NCBI GenBank assembly: GCA_964636675.1
Contig: CAZWUO010000007.1
Span: 1-52,764 of the forward strand
DNA from: JALUUH01 sp964636675
GTDB lineage: Bacteria > Pseudomonadota > Gammaproteobacteria > S012-40
DNA: 52,764 nt
Direction of reading: 5' to 3'
Below the pieces are notes generated by a model, which saw only the letters and a list, made by a program, of their open reading frames with translations, searched no databases and had not been told where the DNA came from. The translations under genes were made by a program, and so were the position numbers. Positions 18,216-27,957 of this stretch are shown piece by piece. How positions within the stretch are numbered: the stretch's first letter is position 1; each line of letters begins with the position of its first letter.

Positions 18216-19863
18216 AACTCACCCTAACACCTTTAGAAACGCCATCAATTACTGACTCAATAAAAATTTCTACTTGCGTTTTTATATCCACCTTGCCGAC
18301 ATCATTTCTAAATTTTGAAATATTGACCTTTAACATTTCGTACTCAGATTCTTTCACTATTTGCCCCAAACCCAAAATCTCATCATTTCTCACAACTATT
18401 CCAAGTTGATATTTACTCACTATATTAGCCATATATTCAAGCTCTTGACTTACAATTACAGGTACACCAGCATAGATGTAAGTTAGAAGTTTTGATGAAA
18501 ATGTCGATTCAAAACCACTTTTTCGAATTTTAATGTTTTCAATATTATTCAATAAAAGTCCATAATCATATGTGGCAGCAATAGTCTCCACTAATTCACG
18601 TCGTTCCATTCCTGGTTGAAAATCGACACCAGTATTCATTTCGATCAGCTCTCGATAGTCTTGAAGCACTCCATCCAATTCATGTATGCTGCTATGCCCA
18701 GTAACCAAATCAACGGCCAAACCTTGGGCACTTATAATCTTGAGAATATTAATAATTTGCCCATCTCCGAATAACTCTGGAGATAAACTACTAGGAATTA
18801 ATGCACCAGCCCAAACCAATCTAACATTATTAGGATCATATTTTTTTTGGACTTCTAAATGGGGTAATGGCATAAAAGGTTTATAACATAAGACGCCGAT
18901 ATTTCGTTTTTCTGTTAGCTCCTCCATAGCTAGGCATTTTTCCTTGTGGACTACCGCATCGATGATATCAAAGCCTTCATTTTCTGCTATGAAAGCACAT
19001 CTGTAGTCCATATCATCCCAGTACCAATACTTTTTCATTACCTGAGGGTTGCTAAAAAAAAGTCTCATTACATCATACATTTCTAAAATAACTTTAATTT
19101 TTGGAAACATAAGTTTGATAAACAAAGCAATCACATTTCCGGTAGTAAACTGATCTCTAACGTATACTAACTTTGGTTTTTTTTTCTCCAACTCCATAAC
19201 TAATATAGCTATACTTTGCTGAATATCTATGTACTCTGAGTCGTCTAAATGATGTCTCACGTTATTTCTAAACATCTTTATATAACAAACCTGGTAATTC
19301 GACAAAACACTAGATAATACCGCGTCAGACACTATATATGTTGGTCTTACTGATATAATAAAGGCAACATCTTTCGTTGCATTAGGTTTGTAAGGCACAT
19401 AAAAAATATTGGATATATACGATTTGTATACAGGATTTGTATAGACTCGAATCAATCTATTATTTGCGATGCCTTTTGATACTAAGTATCGGTGCATGCT
19501 TTCTTCATATTCATTATGTGAGAGAACAATACCATAAGCATCATCATTTAATACATCAGCATTCCAACTAGCAATTACCGAATTTTCATAATCGATTTTA
19601 TCTCTAATAATAAAACATTGGCAATCAATGCCTCTATTCCTAAGGCCTTTTAATATCGCGAACGTATGAGTCCCTCTCCCCCAAAAAATAAATTTCTCAA
19701 ACACTTGATCTTCCAATTGGTTCTGTAAAAAATCAAGAGCTGCTTCCGTAACCCGAGGAAACCAACGTGAAGTAACAGCCGATACTATTGATTCAACATC
19801 TTTGGGATTATTAATACGCGACGATACTATTTCAGTAAGCTTATTTCTTTGAAGCTCTCGCAT
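18205..19863 (-). CDS. GT4-like glycosyltransferase with N-terminal Rossmann-like module
   Basis: 552 aa. Residues about 55-150 (FIFWGRGTHTFAILKGL, CFIIRD, GIVLSHNEYEESMHRYL) match the module repeated in neighbouring genes. Residues about 170-540 look like a GT-B glycosyltransferase, with RLVWAGAL in the middle and the GT4 donor-site pattern FSSKLLTYIYAGVPVIVS near the end. No membrane segment. Donor and acceptor are unknown. It is spaced 4 bp from the upstream gene. Confidence 0.6.
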   Translation of the reverse strand: MRELQRNKLTEIVSSRINNPKDVESIVSAVTSRWFPRVTEAALDFLQNQLEDQVFEKFIFWGRGTHTFAILKGLRNRGIDCQCFIIRDKIDYENSVIASWNADVLNDDAYGIVLSHNEYEESMHRYLVSKGIANNRLIRVYTNPVYKSYISNIFYVPYKPNATKDVAFIISVRPTYIVSDAVLSSVLSNYQVCYIKMFRNNVRHHLDDSEYIDIQQSIAILVMELEKKKPKLVYVRDQFTTGNVIALFIKLMFPKIKVILEMYDVMRLFFSNPQVMKKYWYWDDMDYRCAFIAENEGFDIIDAVVHKEKCLAMEELTEKRNIGVLCYKPFMPLPHLEVQKKYDPNNVRLVWAGALIPSSLSPELFGDGQIINILKIISAQGLAVDLVTGHSSIHELDGVLQDYRELIEMNTGVDFQPGMERRELVETIAATYDYGLLLNNIENIKIRKSGFESTFSSKLLTYIYAGVPVIVSQELEYMANIVSKYQLGIVVRNDEILGLGQIVKESEYEMLKVNISKFRNDVGKVDIKTQVEIFIESVIDGVSKGVRVSYEL

Positions 19864-19867
19864 TTAG

Positions 19868-21301
19868 TCAAACAAGCTCGGGCAACTTTCTATAGAACAA
19901 AAAATCGTAATACTCTTTAAGACCAATATTTTCTAGTTGAAAAATTATTTCTTCATTACCCACTGTTGAAGCAATCACGATATACATTCCCTCACTGCCT
20001 AATGATCTTTCAACATCATAAACCATAAGCCCTTCTATGAACTGACCTTGCTTGGTTAACGAATTATCAATAAAAAAACTTGCTGATTTCCCTAACTGAC
20101 CTAAACGAAATTTCACTGTCCTTCCTGCATTAGATGCCCCAAATATCACAATATTTTTAGATGAATATAATTTTCTTCTTGCAATTGTAAGCATTTGTTC
20201 ATTGATTTTATTAATAGCCGTATCATTTTTTTCAATTAACGAAAGCAAACGATCTAAACCGACGTTCCCTAAATAGTCCTTTAGCGTTAATATTTTTTCG
20301 AAGTGTTCCTCAGACATGTCACTTTCGTCAATTTTTACGAGACCTTCCTTGAATCGCTGGTTACTCTTATCAAAACTATCGTATTTGTCGGAAAATGTAG
20401 GGGGATAGACCTTTCTCGTTTTCTTATAAAACTCATTTATAATAAACAACAAACTCTCAAATCCCTCATTTTTTAGCGAATCATCCTCAATATACTGCAA
20501 CTTCTGCAAACAAAGCAATGCGTATTCAAGTTGACTATAAACAACTGAAACAAAAGCTAGCTTTTTTAGCTTTTGAATTTTCTCCTTATTTGAAAAATCT
20601 GAATCTATAATATGGTCACAATCCATCAAAAACAAAGCATCAGAAAAGAGATTAAACCCATCTGCTCGCATTCCAATAGGTGCCCTGAAGGGAGAATATG
20701 AACCTTGATAGACAAACTTTGCAAAAAGAAAACCTCTGTCCGCTAAATACTCTGATATATCACCGAACAAAGGTTGCCCAGAGTAAAGTTTATGAAACTC
20801 TACTTCAGTTACAATGCCAATTACACTATCCTTAATAGAAGACGTCGCACCCCTCAACACGTCAAGCTCCGCCCCCTGAACATCAATAGATAAAAAATCG
20901 GGGGAAGGTACGTTTGAATCTCTAGCTAAAACCGAATCTAGAGTCCTTGTTTCTAATGTAATTGTTGATTCAGTCTCAAAAGTATCCTTTACAACATAAT
21001 CGTGATCATTATTTAAGTAATAATAATCTTTATATTTTGAGTTGAATTGATACAATGAACTCGTATAAGGATCGTAATTAATATGTAATTCTCTTCTCGA
21101 GCATGAATCAGCCAAACAGTACGGCAATACCATCAACTTAGATGCTAGTCCTTTATTGCGATTTAAAATTTGATTTACACATGATTCATCTGCCTCATAG
21201 ATAATACTAAAAAGATATTTTTCCAGTGCTGCTATCTGAGGGAAAGACCTAGAGCCAGACCTACCTCCCACATGATGTATGCACACTCTATCTTTCATCA
21301 T
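19868..21301 (-). CDS. FkbM-family methyltransferase with C-terminal Rossmann-like module
   Basis: 477 aa. The N-terminal part (about 1-230) is FkbM-like, with FLSIDVQGAELDVLRGA as its diagnostic segment, although the SAM loop (HHVGGRSGSRSFP) is unusual. A helical linker follows. Residues 377-477 form the shared module (NIVIFGASNAGRTVKF, FFIDNSL, IVIASTVGNEEI). The domain order is the mirror of the gene at 16060. The start is a double ATG at 21301 behind a strong AGGAG site, so translation begins afresh here after a 185-bp gap. Confidence 0.7.
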   Translation of the reverse strand: MMKDRVCIHHVGGRSGSRSFPQIAALEKYLFSIIYEADESCVNQILNRNKGLASKLMVLPYCLADSCSRRELHINYDPYTSSLYQFNSKYKDYYYLNNDHDYVVKDTFETESTITLETRTLDSVLARDSNVPSPDFLSIDVQGAELDVLRGATSSIKDSVIGIVTEVEFHKLYSGQPLFGDISEYLADRGFLFAKFVYQGSYSPFRAPIGMRADGFNLFSDALFLMDCDHIIDSDFSNKEKIQKLKKLAFVSVVYSQLEYALLCLQKLQYIEDDSLKNEGFESLLFIINEFYKKTRKVYPPTFSDKYDSFDKSNQRFKEGLVKIDESDMSEEHFEKILTLKDYLGNVGLDRLLSLIEKNDTAINKINEQMLTIARRKLYSSKNIVIFGASNAGRTVKFRLGQLGKSASFFIDNSLTKQGQFIEGLMVYDVERSLGSEGMYIVIASTVGNEEIIFQLENIGLKEYYDFLFYRKLPELV

Positions 21302-21486
21302 AAATTAACTCCTGGATAATACACAACTTAGAAATTTAGCAGAAACTAAGTTACCCATAGCGCAGCGGTTTGTTTTGATTGTTAGCAGCAATGAAAAATG
21401 CATAATGAACTATATAACCTAAGTTACAACGAGACATTCTAAAAAAATAACAGATAAGACAAGTGATTTGATATTTAGCACACTCC
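21302..21486. other. 185-bp gap with repeated CTAAGTTAC motif
   Basis: The gap lies upstream of the minus-strand gene at 19868. It holds direct repeats of CTAAGTTAC (21346-21354 and 21419-21427) and an inverted partner AACTTAG (21325-21331), giving a weak 7-bp hairpin at 21325-21352. No convincing -35/-10 pair was found. It could hold a promoter or operator for the downstream four-gene run. Confidence 0.35.
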
Positions 21487-22950
21487 TCAGTATACCAAAT
21501 GTTTCACTTCAACACCCATGCTACGAAATATCGAAGCAATTGCTTCTTGCTGTCGCAAAGTGAACGACATTTTATACTCCATAAAACCGTATGAATGGGT
21601 TTTCAAATCCAATAGTGCAATTGCTTTCACATTAGTACCTAGACGTTGCATTCTATACAAGGCAGATGTTATAAAACCTATAATTACTTTGTTCTCCATT
21701 ACAAGATACTCAACGGGAACCGTAGGACTGTAATAAGTTATTGATGTAAATTCTGAATAGTCACTAATCGGCCTTTCTCCTAGAATATCGTTACCTATCC
21801 CATCTTTCTTTTTATTCGTTACGTGATTTAAGAACCTACTCATCTTTTCAATACTATGCTTGGTTAATATTTTCATGCAATCTACACTCACTCCTCGTTG
21901 GATGAACTCACCTAGTATCTCTTCCGCATAATTGGGAGAAAAGATGAAAACATCAACAACTTTTTTATAATCTATATCATCATAACCAAAAATACCTTGA
22001 TCTAACCTACTAACTTTGTCGACTAAGATAATCTGTTTTTTTTCCTCGGAGACTGCCTCCTTAAGTCGCTCTACCAATCTTATACATACGTCATTAGCAG
22101 GTGCAATTACTAATACCCCATCATCCCTATCAAAGCCCTCCAATACATTATCCATGCTGGCAAAACCTCCGCTATACTCAAATTGCCTGGGATGAAGAGA
22201 CACTAAAATATCTCTCTCAACACCTATATTTTTTAAAAATTCAACCTGGACTAGAATCTCGTCATAGTTATTAGGTAGCACTAATGCACTGTATTCATTT
22301 ATCATATTCTTGCTTAAACAACTAAAACAAAAAAAATCCAGAACATCAATCTGATCCGAATATTTTCTTACTATTAGTTCAGGATAAAAAAGTGCGAATT
22401 TATATTGTGCTATTGATATGTCGGGAGGATGCAGGGAAAACAATTTGTCATCCCCAAACAATCGAAAACTTTTTTCAACAAATGGGTTTTTTTGGGGAAA
22501 AAGATCTGGATACATATGAGACATATAGTTGCCAAGCCCGTCTTCCAGCTCGACGAAAATGCTATCGCGTCTTTGTCTCAATATTTCTTCAATAAACAAC
22601 TTAACAAGAGGCATTCCATGAGGCATATACGCAAATACATAGTCCGCAACATTAATGAGAGACGATGCCAATATCCTAAGGTAAGATTTTGCCTTCAATA
22701 GTTTATCAGAAGAGTTATTTTTTTGCGGAATTCTTAACAACTGATTATAATCCAGATATAATCGTGTTACGCCCCAATCTGTTGCCTCTTTCAATTTTTG
22801 TTCATTGACCACTTCAGCATCGTAGTTGATTACCAATACTCGTATTCTATAAATGCATGAATTCCTATAAAATAAAAACCTTTGTCTAAAATACTCGAAG
22901 TTATTATTCGATACATTTAACACAAATATCCCAGATTTTGAATCTCCCAC
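21487..22950 (-). CDS. Putative sialyltransferase-type glycosyltransferase (GT52/GT38-like) with an inserted module
   Basis: 487 aa. It shows the motif set of bacterial sialyltransferases: an acidic-acidic-Gly motif (E136-D137-G138 in FVELEDGLG), an HP motif (H253-P254 in VSLHPRQFE), and a late PVEYLV followed by a Ser-containing IIGFITSAL. Between HP and the late motif lies an extra Rossmann-like module (about 277-365: VIAPANDV, IILVDK, VFIFSPNYAEEI) shared with the two upstream genes. The GTG start abuts the upstream stop directly (TAAGTG). With neuA, neuB and neuC homologues in the same block it is the best candidate for transfer of the nonulosonic acid. The assignment is by motif only. 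Confidence 0.55.
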   Translation of the reverse strand: MGDSKSGIFVLNVSNNNFEYFRQRFLFYRNSCIYRIRVLVINYDAEVVNEQKLKEATDWGVTRLYLDYNQLLRIPQKNNSSDKLLKAKSYLRILASSLINVADYVFAYMPHGMPLVKLFIEEILRQRRDSIFVELEDGLGNYMSHMYPDLFPQKNPFVEKSFRLFGDDKLFSLHPPDISIAQYKFALFYPELIVRKYSDQIDVLDFFCFSCLSKNMINEYSALVLPNNYDEILVQVEFLKNIGVERDILVSLHPRQFEYSGGFASMDNVLEGFDRDDGVLVIAPANDVCIRLVERLKEAVSEEKKQIILVDKVSRLDQGIFGYDDIDYKKVVDVFIFSPNYAEEILGEFIQRGVSVDCMKILTKHSIEKMSRFLNHVTNKKKDGIGNDILGERPISDYSEFTSITYYSPTVPVEYLVMENKVIIGFITSALYRMQRLGTNVKAIALLDLKTHSYGFMEYKMSFTLRQQEAIASIFRSMGVEVKHLVY

Positions 22951-24762
22951 TTACCTGTCGCCACTCCCTGATATTGCCAAGTATCTAGACCACCACATTT
23001 TAGAGTATCCTCTCATAACAGAATATGTTCGCACATAGAAGTTATTTAAAAGGGCTTTTTGGTTGACTTTCTCTTTAGCAGAAACGCACAATCGACAAGG
23101 CGCCGGAGTTTCTCCACCAAGCATGGTCAAACGAAACTCGGTGTATTTTTTCCCCAACCAAACATTTTTCCATCCATCGTTCATATTCCCCATAAACAGC
23201 TGGCTCGCAGTATCAACAACACAACATGCGGTCACCTCACCTCCTGCATCAACTTCCATGTTTTGAAAGGGATAGAAACATGGCTGACTTGCGATATCCC
23301 TGATTTGCTCTTCGTCAGAATAATACATATTACCGTACAATGCTTCCGGCCCATAGTACTCAACATCACTTCCTTCAAGAACGAATTTAGTGTCAATCAC
23401 ACTTCCATTTGCCTTATCTGGACTAAGATTGACTATTTCGGACAAACTACTTGGTTTTCCAATTAACATAGGATGGACATTAAACCTATCTACTTTTGAA
23501 TCAATCGCCATCTTAGCTGCTGTAGGCATTTCATCCATATTTGATCGCATATGAACAAATTTCCACTCCAAATTAAACTGATATTTTTCCTTATAATCCC
23601 CAAGAATTTTTAAATTTTTCATAACTTTAGTAAAGCTTGCCTTTCTACGTATTTTTTCGTATGTCTCTTTAGTTGAACCGTCTATAGAAAAACGTATTTC
23701 GTTGATCGAATCCCCATGATTTTCTATAAGTCTAATTAGTTGATCTGAATCAACACTTAGGTGCGTAAGTATATTAAATTGAATTACAGGATTGACTTTT
23801 TCAAAGTATCTAAACAATTCATTCAAATATGGGTAAATAAAAATCTCGCCATATCTTTCGCTTAGTGTGATAATTTTCACACTGGAAATTTGTTCTTCCG
23901 GGAACCATTTATCCAAACTTTCTAGGGTTATATTTTTTTTGTGTTCATCCCAATCTGCAAGCTGCTTATAGTATTGGATGCCTGCGCATTGCTCGCATGC
24001 CAAATCGCACTCTCTGGTAGGATACAGAGTAATATACTGCAAACTCCCCGTTAACAACTCAGAATCACTCAGACTACGCACTCTTCCAGCAGAGTCAATC
24101 AACGAAAACCCCGTCACTTTACTAGATAATGATCCGCGAATACTTGCGTAGTAATCCTTCTTTTGCATTTTTCCCGCGTCATCGACAAAGCACAATACGT
24201 CGCCATATTTAGCCATCTTTATATCAAAAACAGCAACAATAGGCTCATTAACCCCCTCCAAAAAACGATAACTATTGATCCAGATTGATATGTTTTCTAT
24301 CTTAAAACCAACATGAGTGAGATAGCGCTTAAAAAACTCATTTTCTTTTTCGATTTCTAATAGACACTGAAAAAATAAAGCAACTGGAATTCGCTTTGAG
24401 AACGAAAAAGCATCTAAGTACTCCCCCTCGGTTTTTCTTTCTGTTAATAACAACTTGATTTCATCACCATATCTGGGAGAAACTATAAATACACAATCTA
24501 CATTTTTTGCGGCATCCGAATCGTAACCATATATGTTATCAGTGTTTCCACGCTGAACACTTCTGTTTAACAGTATCACGCTTCCTCGTGACTCAAAATG
24601 ATTATAAAAAAAACTCCCAATAACATTCGCTGGAGCTAACGCAATTTTTTTATAACACCCATCAAGTTTTTCATACCACTTGAACAACTGTAAAGCAGAC
24701 AATGCGTACCAAAGACATTTATCATCAATATAGATATATCGGTTTTTTATTTTTTCTGTCAT
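22951..24762 (-). CDS. Radical SAM/SPASM protein with N-terminal Rossmann-like module
   Basis: 603 aa. Residues about 38-115 are the shared module (IALAPANVIGSFFYN, VDCVFIVSPRYGDEI). A radical SAM domain starts near 243 with the 4Fe-4S motif C252-x3-C256-x2-C259. The C-terminal SPASM-like region has CFYPFQNMEVDAGGEVTACC, MGNMNDGWKNVW and CRLC for auxiliary clusters. Such proteins carry out radical chemistry on peptides or sugars; here a sugar substrate is likely from context. It sits between two genes that carry the same module. Confidence 0.75.
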   Translation of the reverse strand: MTEKIKNRYIYIDDKCLWYALSALQLFKWYEKLDGCYKKIALAPANVIGSFFYNHFESRGSVILLNRSVQRGNTDNIYGYDSDAAKNVDCVFIVSPRYGDEIKLLLTERKTEGEYLDAFSFSKRIPVALFFQCLLEIEKENEFFKRYLTHVGFKIENISIWINSYRFLEGVNEPIVAVFDIKMAKYGDVLCFVDDAGKMQKKDYYASIRGSLSSKVTGFSLIDSAGRVRSLSDSELLTGSLQYITLYPTRECDLACEQCAGIQYYKQLADWDEHKKNITLESLDKWFPEEQISSVKIITLSERYGEIFIYPYLNELFRYFEKVNPVIQFNILTHLSVDSDQLIRLIENHGDSINEIRFSIDGSTKETYEKIRRKASFTKVMKNLKILGDYKEKYQFNLEWKFVHMRSNMDEMPTAAKMAIDSKVDRFNVHPMLIGKPSSLSEIVNLSPDKANGSVIDTKFVLEGSDVEYYGPEALYGNMYYSDEEQIRDIASQPCFYPFQNMEVDAGGEVTACCVVDTASQLFMGNMNDGWKNVWLGKKYTEFRLTMLGGETPAPCRLCVSAKEKVNQKALLNNFYVRTYSVMRGYSKMWWSRYLAISGSGDR

Positions 24763-24765
24763 GTA

Positions 24766-26364
24766 TTAGACTCTACTATTCTCCCCAGAAAAAACTTCGA
24801 CCATTCTATCTATATACTGGTCAAGACAATATTGTTCTCTAAATATTTTCACATTATTCACAAAACCAATATAATCACTATTGTTAATCTGTTCGGGAAG
24901 ACACGCAATTTCATCCCTATCAATCACTATGCCAATTTTGAATTTTTCTACAATTTCTGCTACGGCTCCAAAATCGGTACTTACTATAATAGGCAGCCCT
25001 AGTGCCGCATACGCAAATACTCTAGAGGGAAGAGTATACATAGCATGCTGTTTGCTAATTTCAAATTCATTAGCTGCAATTAAAATTCCCCACGAATACC
25101 TATTCGCTAGCTGAGGAATTAAAATATCCAGCGATTCACCCGCAATATAATTCAATTTTAGTTTTAAATTTTCTTCTTTATATTTATTAATTATTTTTGT
25201 GCTTGTTCTTAACGAGGAATAGTAAACATCTAACGATAGCCCTGTTTCTGCAATACGTCTGAATACACTAATAAAAAATGAATGTCCATTTATTTTTTTA
25301 GAATGAAAGTTATCGTGAAATAACGTACCGATAAATAATAGTTTTCCTTTCGCTGTTCGTGACACATTAGATAAAAATGTTTTTCTAACCAAGGACGATG
25401 GAATAAAAGTAGCATTTATACCAGCATACAATGCAAATTTTTCACCATAATCTTTATAGATAATATGATCAGCAAGATCACCATTTAATACTCCCTCAGC
25501 AGCAACGTATTCACTCTCAATACACTCCAACTGAGACTCAGTTTGAGTTGCCAGCTCATGTCTATATTTAAATGGAATAGAATGTTCAAGCCAATCATAT
25601 ATATAGGAAACTATGCGAATATCAGGAATAAGTTTTTTAAGTAAGGCATTAATGGAGTAACTTATTCCATGCACAATACAAAACTGTATTTTTTCCCTAT
25701 CATCTCGTTTAAGCGCATAATTCATTACAGATAAAAAGTCACTTTTTACAATGCCCGTTTTTTCCTCGACGAATGGAGGAGAATAGTTTTCAACCCAGAT
25801 CACCTTTGTTTTTAGATTTTGATTTAGCAAAGAAATTTTTTCATAAATATCATACCAATACGGTGATATAAAAATAATAACTGATTCATCACCTATTATT
25901 TCAAAAAGTTTATTGCTATCATCTACCAGATAATCCTTAGGCCAGTTTTCAACTAACTCATTGAGGTCGACACTTATTGGTAGGGTAAACTCCCCCTTAA
26001 GATCAACCAATACCTCATGAGAAACCCCTAAACCGCCGATATCTGAGATTATCGCTTGAGCATAATTTGATGAAAGCACATAAATATTTTTCAGATCCAT
26101 TGACAATATATTTTCATACGAATCAATTGAAAATGGATAATACTTATCAGAGTCGCGATCAAATACTTTAACTAATTCAGCCGCCCCTGGTGACATGTCT
26201 TCCAAATACCGAAGTACAGACAATGTCATATCATTTGCTGGACATAATCCCACCTTATCTAAAGAAGATAAAGTCAATAACATAGATGCCACTGATTTTA
26301 GCTCTTTTGCCAACAGAGCTCTCGCTATGCCCGTCGTCACACGAATTTTATAACACATAAGCAA
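24766..26364 (-). CDS. Putative GT4-like glycosyltransferase with N-terminal Rossmann-like module
   Basis: 532 aa. Residues about 37-120 repeat the shared module (VGLCPANDMTLSVLRYL, NIYVLSSNYAQAII). The rest resembles a GT-B glycosyltransferase, with GKLLFIGTLF in the middle and the donor-side pattern PSRVFAYAALGLPIIVS then KIGIVIDRDEI. It is similar in layout to the gene at 18205. The track-derived start at 26364 is TTG; an ATG two codons later (26358) is the likelier start, and no clear ribosome site helps decide. Confidence 0.55.
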   Translation of the reverse strand: MLMCYKIRVTTGIARALLAKELKSVASMLLTLSSLDKVGLCPANDMTLSVLRYLEDMSPGAAELVKVFDRDSDKYYPFSIDSYENILSMDLKNIYVLSSNYAQAIISDIGGLGVSHEVLVDLKGEFTLPISVDLNELVENWPKDYLVDDSNKLFEIIGDESVIIFISPYWYDIYEKISLLNQNLKTKVIWVENYSPPFVEEKTGIVKSDFLSVMNYALKRDDREKIQFCIVHGISYSINALLKKLIPDIRIVSYIYDWLEHSIPFKYRHELATQTESQLECIESEYVAAEGVLNGDLADHIIYKDYGEKFALYAGINATFIPSSLVRKTFLSNVSRTAKGKLLFIGTLFHDNFHSKKINGHSFFISVFRRIAETGLSLDVYYSSLRTSTKIINKYKEENLKLKLNYIAGESLDILIPQLANRYSWGILIAANEFEISKQHAMYTLPSRVFAYAALGLPIIVSTDFGAVAEIVEKFKIGIVIDRDEIACLPEQINNSDYIGFVNNVKIFREQYCLDQYIDRMVEVFSGENSRV

Positions 26365-26415
26365 AATATTTTTGCAATAAGCGATTCATACTCTCAACTC
26401 AAACATAAAGAAAAC

Positions 26416-27255
26416 CTAATCTTCCAAATTAGTGGTATCTAGAACATCACACCATTTGTTAGTGACCAAAGAAGAATTCACAGGCTTATACCTCCCACCC
26501 ACTATATCTCTAATATCCACGCGATGGATTAAGCCAGTATCAAAATTATTATCTAAAGCAATTTTTTTGACAAACTCAAAGCGACTAAGCACATTCTTTT
26601 CAGCCACATGAAAAACACCTCCTATATCTATTCTCAATGCTACTCCTATTGCATTAGATACAAAGCGTACATCAGTAGGATTAAATATCTGATTAAATGC
26701 AGCAAATATACGCTTACCCTTAATTAAGCTATTAAAGGTCTCATTATGTAAATTTGGTGTAGAGGAGTTTTTACTATATAGTTTGCTTAAACGAAAAATA
26801 ATACTGTTTCCAACCCTTAATACATATTGCTCAATTTCTAATTTTTGCTTCCCATAAACAGTATTTGGATTACACTTATCATTTTCACAATAGTAACCAT
26901 CCATCCCATCAAAAACTCTATCGGATGAAATATAAATAATTTTTTTATTATTATTTTTTAGCCAGTCAATTAGCCCCTTAACATAAGTAACATTGATTAA
27001 CCCACTGCTCAACGGATTACTTTCACAAACATCAATGTTTGTCAATCCACCAGCCAATATTACGGTACTGCATGACTCAAAGACTCGATAATCTTTGGAC
27101 CTGATATCAAACCTCAGTAATCCATTCCGCCTGTTTTGTAAATAAGTTCCAATGACATCAACCCCAAAACCATCCAAAAAATTGTATAGATCCCAGCCAA
27201 GCAATCCAGAAGCACCATAAACTCCAACAACATCAGTTATTTTCTTTATTTGCAT
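26416..27255 (-). CDS. RmlD-like NAD(P)-dependent sugar reductase
   Basis: 279 aa extended SDR of the dTDP-4-dehydrorhamnose reductase type. GVYGASGLLGWDLYNFL is the cofactor loop, YISSDRVFDG supplies the catalytic Ser/Thr region, and YGKQK supplies the Tyr-Lys pair. It overlaps the cytidylyltransferase gene by 23 bp. The position in the nonulosonate operon suggests it reduces or modifies a nonulosonate or nucleotide-sugar intermediate. No rmlA, rmlB or rmlC was seen nearby, so a rhamnose role is unlikely. Confidence 0.7.
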   Translation of the reverse strand: MQIKKITDVVGVYGASGLLGWDLYNFLDGFGVDVIGTYLQNRRNGLLRFDIRSKDYRVFESCSTVILAGGLTNIDVCESNPLSSGLINVTYVKGLIDWLKNNNKKIIYISSDRVFDGMDGYYCENDKCNPNTVYGKQKLEIEQYVLRVGNSIIFRLSKLYSKNSSTPNLHNETFNSLIKGKRIFAAFNQIFNPTDVRFVSNAIGVALRIDIGGVFHVAEKNVLSRFEFVKKIALDNNFDTGLIHRVDIRDIVGGRYKPVNSSLVTNKWCDVLDTTNLED

Positions 27256-27952
27256 TTTTCTGGAGACTATTTTTTAGAAAATTTTCTGCGTATCTAAAAT
27301 CATTGATATTATCTATATCAACACTGACTTCCTTACGCATAAAAAATGGAATCGTTTTATTAGTAAACAAGGATTTATTTTTCACCAACACACTTGTTTT
27401 AATAATAAATATTGCGCCATTAGGATAAAAAGTTTCCGGCAGAAACTGTCTAGACATAAAGGAATCACTATCATTTCGTACCCCAGCTAGAAAACCATTG
27501 TCTCTAATAAAAAACGCTTTTAAATAGTTTTTTTCCGTTTTATAACCACTAACGAGGGCATCAGCATCTGAACTCAATAAACAGCTAACTGCGTTATCGA
27601 TATCAACTGCAGTTCTAAGAGGGGATGTGGGCTGCAGAATAACCGTATAATCTGCCCGCTTGCCCTCTTTCTTCCTTAACTCTTTAAGCAGGTTTAACGC
27701 AACATCACTAATAGAAGAGTCATCTTGCGCTAATTTTTTGGGTCGCAGAAAACATGAAACATCTGCTCTCTCACACATTCTTTTAATTTCACTTGAATCA
27801 CTTGAAACAACAACGGAACTGATTGACGTTGCGTTTAGCGCCGATTCCACTGACCATAAAAACATCGGCTTTCCCATAAGAGCTTTTATATTCTTTCCTG
27901 GAAAACTTCGAGATTTTAACTTAGCTGGAATAATAGCTAAAAAAGTATCCAT
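27233..27952 (-). CDS. neuA: CMP-nonulosonate cytidylyltransferase (NeuA-like)
   Basis: 239 aa acylneuraminate cytidylyltransferase. The nucleotide loop is a variant, IPAKLKSRSFPGKN, followed by LQPTSPLR and SRQFLPETFYPNGAIFI, all typical of the family, and an SVDIDNINDF metal segment. It activates a nonulosonic acid with CTP to its CMP form. It is only 5 bp from the neuC homologue and overlaps the next gene. Whether the sugar is neuraminic or legionaminic acid cannot be decided. Confidence 0.82.
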   Translation of the reverse strand: MDTFLAIIPAKLKSRSFPGKNIKALMGKPMFLWSVESALNATSISSVVVSSDSSEIKRMCERADVSCFLRPKKLAQDDSSISDVALNLLKELRKKEGKRADYTVILQPTSPLRTAVDIDNAVSCLLSSDADALVSGYKTEKNYLKAFFIRDNGFLAGVRNDSDSFMSRQFLPETFYPNGAIFIIKTSVLVKNKSLFTNKTIPFFMRKEVSVDIDNINDFRYAENFLKNSLQKNANKENN

Positions 27953-27957
27953 ATACT

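Noticed and set aside
26416..27255. rmlD of dTDP-rhamnose synthesis
   Set aside because: No rmlA, rmlB or rmlC lies in the window, and the gene overlaps a CMP-nonulosonate cytidylyltransferase.
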